Positions 51,537 to 55,525 of a stretch of 55,525 nt of DNA are shown here, in pieces (position 1 is the stretch's first letter; the number at the start of each line of letters is the position of its first letter). A program made the translations under genes and the position numbers. Below the pieces are notes generated by a model, which was given only the letters and a program-made list of their open reading frames with translations, was not told the origin of the DNA and did not search any database. Source of the DNA: an uncultured Oscillospiraceae bacterium (GTDB lineage Bacteria > Bacillota > Clostridia > Oscillospirales > Oscillospiraceae); the NCBI GenBank assembly GCA_944385795.1, contig CALWYP010000032.1, positions 1 through 55,525 on the forward strand, given 5' to 3'.

Positions 51537-51796
51537 CAGGCTGTCTAAAAGGCCTCGACGGCCTTTTTAGACAGTAGCGTCCCCTGGCCCGCAGGGCCAA
51601 TGGAGACCGGCGCTGCGCTCTGCGCCTCGGTTGCCCGGCAAAGCCGGGCAATTTGACGCTCGCTTCGCGCAAAGTATTTTCGGCGACGTACACGCCGCCG
51701 CCGAAAATGGACTTAATTTTCTTTCGCCGCAAAGCGGCGAAACTCAAGCGAGGCTTTTTCGACAAACTGAAGGGGACGCCGCGAGGCGTCCTTTTT
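51513..51796. repeat. Dense array of at least seven palindromes bracketed by a repeated hairpin
   Basis: In 284 bp without a gene: hairpins at 51513-51536, 51541-51574, 51585-51599, 51631-51651, 51676-51708 (ATTTTCGGCG/CGCCGAAAAT), 51722-51742 (TTTCGCCGC/GCGGCGAAA) and 51774-51796. The first and last are the same GGACGCC-GCGA-GGCGTCC hairpin in direct orientation, like boundaries of a repeat element. No frame looks coding. Could be a REP/MITE-like intergenic element or a structured RNA. Confidence 0.75.
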
Positions 51797-51818
51797 CCAT
51801 ATCCGCCGGCCGGGCGTA

Positions 51819-53369
51819 TCAATACCTCGCCATGACGGCCTCGGCGACGCGCAGCCCGTCCACGGCGGCGCTGGTTATGCCCCCGGCCCAGCCCGGGCCC
51901 TCGCCGCAGGGGTAGAGGTTCTTCAGCGCGCACTGGCGGTCGGCGCCGCGCGGTATGCGCACGGGGCTGGAAGAGCGCGTCTCCGGGCCGGTCAGCACGG
52001 CGCCGCCCTCGGCGAAGAGCGGGAGCTTTTTCGCAAGCAGCGGCAGCGCGGCGGCCAGGGAATCCGTCACAACCCCGGGCAGCACCTCGCGCAGGTCGCC
52101 CCAGGACACGCCGGGCAGGTAGCTCGGCCGCACCGGCCCCGGGGCCGTGCTCGCGCGGTTTTCTAGGAAATCGCCCACGAGCTGCGCGGGCGCGCGGTAG
52201 TCCCCGCCCGCGTACTCGAAGGCCCGGCGCTCTATCTCCCTCTGCCACTCCACGCCGCCGAGCGGGCCGGGATGGGGGAAGTCCTCCGGCCTCACGCCCA
52301 CCAGCAGGGCGCTGTTGCAGTTGGGCATGGCGCGGCCGGAGTAGCTCATGCCGTTCGTGACCACGCCGCCCGGCTCGCTGGCCGCGGCGATCACCTCGCC
52401 GCCCGGGCACATGCAGAAGGTGTAGACGCCGCGCCCGCCGGGCAGATGGACGGAAAGCGAATAGTCGGCGGCGGGCAACGCCCTGCCGCGCGGGACGCCG
52501 TACTGCGCCAGATCGAGCGCGGCCTGGCTGTGCTCGATCCGCGCGCCTAGGGAAAAGGCCTTGGGCTCCATGGGGACGCCGCCCGAGAGCAGCATCTCAA
52601 AGGTGTCGCGCGCGCTGTGGCCCGTGGCGAGCACCAGCGCGGAGCATTTTTCAACGTACTCCAGCCCGCCGGAGACGACTCCCGCGCCCACTACCTCGCC
52701 CATTGCGCCGGTCACGAGGCCGGCGAGGCGGGAATTGAAGCGCAGCTCGCCGCCGAGGGAGATTATCTCCTCCCGTATGGACTTCACCACGCGCGAGAGC
52801 ACGTCCGTGCCCACATGCGGCTTGGCGTCGTAGGTGACGGAGCGCGGCGCGCCGTGCAGGTAGAATTCGCGCAGGACCTGCGTTATCCGCCTGTCGTGCG
52901 TACCCGTGTTGAGCTTCCCGTCGGAGAAGGTCCCGGCCCCGCCCTCGCCGAACTGCACGTTGCACTCGCTATCCAGCGCCCCGCCGGCGCGGAAGGCGGC
53001 GACCTTCGCCGCGCGCGTCTCCACGTCGGAGCCGCGCTCGAGGACTATGGGCTTCAGGCCCGCGCGGGCGAGGGTGAGCGCGCAGAACATCCCCGCCGGG
53101 CCGAAGCCGGCGACCACCGGCGGCGCGCCCGAGGGCGCGAGGCGGGGGATTTCGTATTCGCCGGGCGGCTCGGCCGATTCGCCGCGCAGGCGCACGTCGA
53201 CGGTGTAGACGTATTTAATCGCGCCCTTGCGCCGCGCGTCCAGGCTGCGCCGCTTGATTTGCAGCTCCTCTATGGCCCCGGGCCGGACGCCCAGCTTTTT
53301 GGCCGCGAGGGAATAGAGCGCGCCCTCGTCCGCGCCGGGCGCGAGCGTGAGATTTGGTACGGTTTTCAT
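51819..53369 (-). CDS. FAD-dependent oxidoreductase (NAD(P)/FAD-type dehydrogenase)
   Basis: A 516-residue flavoprotein. Start ATG 53369 (GGGGAG SD) overlaps the upstream stop (ATGA). An N-terminal extension of about 85 residues (GVRPGAIEELQIKRRSLDAR) precedes the FAD loop VVAGFGPAGMFCALTLARAG, then LDSECNVQFGEGGAGTFSDG, LATGHSARDTFEMLL and the C-terminal YPCGEGPGWAGGITSAAVDG. This layout is that of widespread uncharacterised bacterial FAD dehydrogenases (YtfP/FixC-like neighbours). Substrate unknown. It forms a two-gene unit with the YhiN-like gene. A much longer frame to 54656 is overlap noise. Confidence 0.9.
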   Translation of the reverse strand: MKTVPNLTLAPGADEGALYSLAAKKLGVRPGAIEELQIKRRSLDARRKGAIKYVYTVDVRLRGESAEPPGEYEIPRLAPSGAPPVVAGFGPAGMFCALTLARAGLKPIVLERGSDVETRAAKVAAFRAGGALDSECNVQFGEGGAGTFSDGKLNTGTHDRRITQVLREFYLHGAPRSVTYDAKPHVGTDVLSRVVKSIREEIISLGGELRFNSRLAGLVTGAMGEVVGAGVVSGGLEYVEKCSALVLATGHSARDTFEMLLSGGVPMEPKAFSLGARIEHSQAALDLAQYGVPRGRALPAADYSLSVHLPGGRGVYTFCMCPGGEVIAAASEPGGVVTNGMSYSGRAMPNCNSALLVGVRPEDFPHPGPLGGVEWQREIERRAFEYAGGDYRAPAQLVGDFLENRASTAPGPVRPSYLPGVSWGDLREVLPGVVTDSLAAALPLLAKKLPLFAEGGAVLTGPETRSSSPVRIPRGADRQCALKNLYPCGEGPGWAGGITSAAVDGLRVAEAVMARY

Positions 53370-54571
53370 AAAAGACTCCCCGCGAGATAACCGCTGGACC
53401 AGGCCCATTGGAGGTTGAAGCCCCCGCAGTCGCCGTCTATGTCCAGCACCTCGCCGCAGGCGTAGAGCCCGGGTACGAGGCGGCTGCGCATTGTGGCCGG
53501 GTCGAATTCCGAGGTCTTTATCCCGCCCGCCGTGACCTGAGCCGTGTCGAAGCCCCCGGTGCCGCGCACGGGCAGGGCGAAGCCCTTGGCCGCGCCCGCC
53601 AGAGCCTTCAGCGCGCGCGCGTCGAGGGAAGCGGCGGGCGCGTCCTGCCTGAGCCCGGCGTACTTGGCGAGCATACGCGCGAGGCGGTTCGGCGCCGCGC
53701 CTATGAAGAGCTCGCCCGCCGCCAGCTGCGGCGCGGCCTCGACCCGCGAGCGCAGGTAGCCGAGCGCCTCGCCGAAGCTGTAATCGCGCAAAAAGTCGAG
53801 CGCCAGCGTGAGTTCCCCGCCCTCCGTGGACACCGCGCGCGCCAGGTCGAAGGCCGCGGGGCCGGAGACGCCCGTCTCCGCGAAAAGCGCCTCGCCGGCG
53901 CTCTCCGCCAGCACGCCGCGCCCGCGCATGAGGCGCATGGCGCAGTCGGCCTTGACGCCCTTGAGCGAGCGGGGGAATTCCGGCGCGGTGTTTATCTGCG
54001 CGAGGGCGGGGTAGAGCGCCGTGCGCGTGTGCCCGAGCGATTTCAAAAGCTCGTAGCCGTCCTTCCCGCCGCCGAGCTTCTCGCCCGCGAGCCCGCCGCA
54101 GGCGACTATGGCCGCCGCGCCCTCGACGCGCGCGCCGCTCTCGGTCGAAACGGCGAAGCCCTCCGGCGTGCGGCTGAGCGCCCTGACGCGGTCGCCGCTC
54201 ACGAGCCTGACGCCCTCGGCCTCGAGCGCGAAGCGCAGCGTGTCCGTGACGGAGTTGGCGCTGTTCGAGAGGGGATACACCCTGCCGCCGTACTCCTCGC
54301 GGGCCAGCAACCCGATGCCGCGGAAGAGCGCGAGCGTGTCCGCGACGGGCAGCGCCGAGAGCGCCGGGCGGACGAACTCCGGGTTTTCGCCGTGGTATCG
54401 GCTCACATCCGCGCCGGTATTCGTAATATTGCAGCGGCCGTTGCCCGTGGCGGCGAGCTTGCGCCCGACGCGGGCCTGGCGCTCGAAGAGCACGGCTTCG
54501 TGGCCAGAGCGCGCCGCGCTCAGCGCCGCCATCATCCCCGACGCCCCCGCGCCTATTATGAGTACGCGCAT
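53366..54571 (-). CDS. YhiN/HI0933-like FAD-binding protein (aminoacetone oxidase family)
   Basis: A 401-residue flavoprotein starting at ATG 54571 (GGGAGG 8 bp upstream). MRVLIIGAGASGMMAALSAA, FERQARVGRKLAATGNGRCN (the family signature GRKLxxTGNGRCN), and C-terminal GLYACGEVLDIDGDCGGFNL. The HI0933/YhiN family is very widespread and of uncertain physiological role. Co-transcribed with the next flavoprotein by 4-bp overlap. Confidence 0.93.
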   Translation of the reverse strand: MRVLIIGAGASGMMAALSAARSGHEAVLFERQARVGRKLAATGNGRCNITNTGADVSRYHGENPEFVRPALSALPVADTLALFRGIGLLAREEYGGRVYPLSNSANSVTDTLRFALEAEGVRLVSGDRVRALSRTPEGFAVSTESGARVEGAAAIVACGGLAGEKLGGGKDGYELLKSLGHTRTALYPALAQINTAPEFPRSLKGVKADCAMRLMRGRGVLAESAGEALFAETGVSGPAAFDLARAVSTEGGELTLALDFLRDYSFGEALGYLRSRVEAAPQLAAGELFIGAAPNRLARMLAKYAGLRQDAPAASLDARALKALAGAAKGFALPVRGTGGFDTAQVTAGGIKTSEFDPATMRSRLVPGLYACGEVLDIDGDCGGFNLQWAWSSGYLAGSLL

Positions 54572-54599
54572 GGCGAACACCTCCCGAGTAAAAAAGGCC

Positions 54600-54632
54600 G
54601 GCCGCCGGGGCGGCCAGCCGCGTTTTTATTTT
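54600..54632. terminator. Terminator between pnp and the flavoprotein pair
   Basis: GGCCGGCCGCC-type stem (54606-54629, one bulge) with T-runs on both sides, so functional in either direction. Located just upstream of the YhiN-like gene. Confidence 0.65.
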
Positions 54633-54673
54633 ATCATCCGCCGCCGCGCGCGTCAATGGAGCGCGCGCGGGCG

Positions 54674-54704
54674 AAAACCGCCCCCCGGTTTGTTTCCGGG
54701 GGGC
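54674..54704 (-). terminator. Terminator of pnp
   Basis: GCCCCCCGG (54680-54688) pairs with CCGGGGGGC (54696-54704). On the minus strand GGTTTT follows, 19 bp after the pnp stop. Confidence 0.7.
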
Positions 54705-54722
54705 GCGCTTATACGTTTGTTT

Positions 54723-55525
54723 TCAGTCCTTGAGCCCCATGGCCTCGCGCTCCTTGAGCGCGTCCTTGCGGCTGAGGTTGACGCGGCCGCGGTCGTCGAT
54801 CTCGGTGACCTTGACCCAGGTCCAGTCGCCGATGTTGAGGACGTCCTCGACCTTCTCGGTGCGCTTGAACTCGAGGTCCTTGATGTGGATCATGCCGTCC
54901 TTGCCGGGGGCGAGCTCGACGAAGGCGCCGATCGGGATGATGCGCACGACCTGGCCGTAGTAGAGCTTGCCGACCTCGGGCTCGAAGACGATGTTCTCTA
55001 TCGTCTGGCGGGCGGCGCGGCAGGCCTCGATATCGGCGCTGGCGATATAGATGTTGCCGGAGTCCTCGATATCTATCTTGCAGCCGGTGTCGGCGCAGAT
55101 CTTCTGGATGGTCTTGCCGCCGGAGCCGATGACCTCGCGGATCTTGTCGGGGTTGATGGTCATCTTTATCATCTTGGGCGCGGTCTTGGCCAGCTCGTGG
55201 CGCGGCTCGCTTATGCAGGGGAGCATGATCTCGTCGAGGATCTGGTAGCGGGCCTCGCGGGTCTTGGCGAGGGCGTCCTTGATGATGGCGTGGCTCAGGC
55301 CGTCGTTCTTGAGGTCCATCTGGATGGCGGTTATGCCGGCCTTGGTGCCGGCGACCTTGAAGTCCATCTCGCCGTGGAAGTCCTCGACGCCCTGGATGTC
55401 GATGAAGGTGGTGAACTCGTCGCCGTCCTGGATGAGGCCGCAGGAGATGCCGGCGACAGGGGCCTTTATCGGCACGCCCGCGTCCATGAGGGCGAGGGTG
55501 CTGCCGCAGATGGAGCCCTGGCTGG
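54723..55525 (-). CDS. pnp: Polyribonucleotide nucleotidyltransferase (C-terminal part)
   Basis: The frame continues off the window edge; 267 codons are visible. They cover the end of the second RNase PH domain (SQGSICGSTLALMDAGVPI, DFKVAGTKAGITAIQMD), the KH domain (DKIREVIGSGGKTIQKICAD) and the S1 domain (GKLYYGQVVRIIPIGAFVEL, GMIHIKDLE, DRGRVNLSRKDAL). PNPase degrades mRNA 3' to 5' with phosphate. The short C-terminal tail after S1 is normal. The start lies outside the window. Confidence 0.98.
   Translation of the reverse strand, partial: SQGSICGSTLALMDAGVPIKAPVAGISCGLIQDGDEFTTFIDIQGVEDFHGEMDFKVAGTKAGITAIQMDLKNDGLSHAIIKDALAKTREARYQILDEIMLPCISEPRHELAKTAPKMIKMTINPDKIREVIGSGGKTIQKICADTGCKIDIEDSGNIYIASADIEACRAARQTIENIVFEPEVGKLYYGQVVRIIPIGAFVELAPGKDGMIHIKDLEFKRTEKVEDVLNIGDWTWVKVTEIDDRGRVNLSRKDALKEREAMGLKD

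Noticed and set aside
51513..51796. CRISPR array
   Set aside because: The hairpins differ from one another in sequence and spacing; there are no constant repeats with unique spacers and no cas genes.
53370..54656. Extension of the FAD oxidoreductase to 945 residues
   Set aside because: The added part is an alternative frame of the YhiN-like gene; the ATGA overlap at 53366-53369 and an SD support the short form.

Overview
The window looks like a chromosomal segment of a high-GC, Gram-positive anaerobe of the Clostridia, most likely an Oscillospirales/Oscillospiraceae-type gut or rumen bacterium. The reasons are the butyrate-kinase-type kinases, the dlt (cell-envelope D-alanylation) cluster, an infC-rpmI-rplT operon with a leader attenuator, PhoPR/PstABC-PhoU, strong SD sites, frequent ATA isoleucine codons and many long antisense shadow frames caused by high GC. 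The assignment is by inference only.

Layout. (1) 1-4046: end of a pst operon (pstA partial, pstB, phoU) and the phosphate two-component pair. (2) 4134-4723: a lower-GC, gene-free block with its own minus-strand sigma-A promoter and a long-range stem ending in a T-run, which I call a candidate large structured ncRNA. (3) 4957-6225: membrane-anchored C39-like/SH3 protein with a perfect promoter. (4) 6312-24377: two minus-strand operons around a PucR-type regulator (14480-16093). Operon A (13864 to 6312) is MBL-CocE hydrolase fusion, acyl carrier protein, acyl kinase, phosphotransacylase, second acyl kinase and MFS exporter/importer. Operon B (24377 to 16095) is a NuoG/GltD-like flavo-Fe-S protein, a reduced NuoF-like protein, a flavodoxin-fold Fe-S reductase, an MFS carrier, a fumarate-reductase-like flavoprotein and a second MFS carrier. 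An acpS gene lies between them. Both operon promoters carry the same TTGTG-N6-YACAA palindrome 40-41 bp upstream of the -35 box, so they look like one regulon.

(5) 25013-36887: the most unusual locus. One plus-strand run holds a STAS anti-anti-sigma protein, a MATE transporter fused to an RsbW-like ATPase domain, a GNAT enzyme, a dCache-HAMP-SpoIIE phosphatase with its own RsbW-like domain, a miniature HlyD protein and two NHLM-type peptide-exporting ABC proteins. Then follow five small genes with double-glycine leaders, four of which have four-cysteine zinc-ribbon-like cores and one of which is frameshift-decayed. No RiPP-modifying enzyme and no sigma factor is present, which suggests partner-switch-controlled export of small zinc-ribbon proteins.

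(6) 37015-40742: GH13 alpha-glucosidase, and a GntR/YtrA regulator with its ABC transporter. (7) 40837-42219: rplT, rpmI, infC (probable AUA start), attenuator and promoter. (8) 42242-49252: a dlt-like operon in the unusual order lipoprotein-A-C-B-D-X, including a 44-codon DltX-like gene. (9) 49403-55525: flavodoxin/ferredoxin, cytidylate-kinase-like protein, CarD-like regulator, a dense hairpin array (51513-51796), two FAD proteins and the 3' part of pnp. No tRNA, rRNA, insertion sequence or CRISPR array was recognised.
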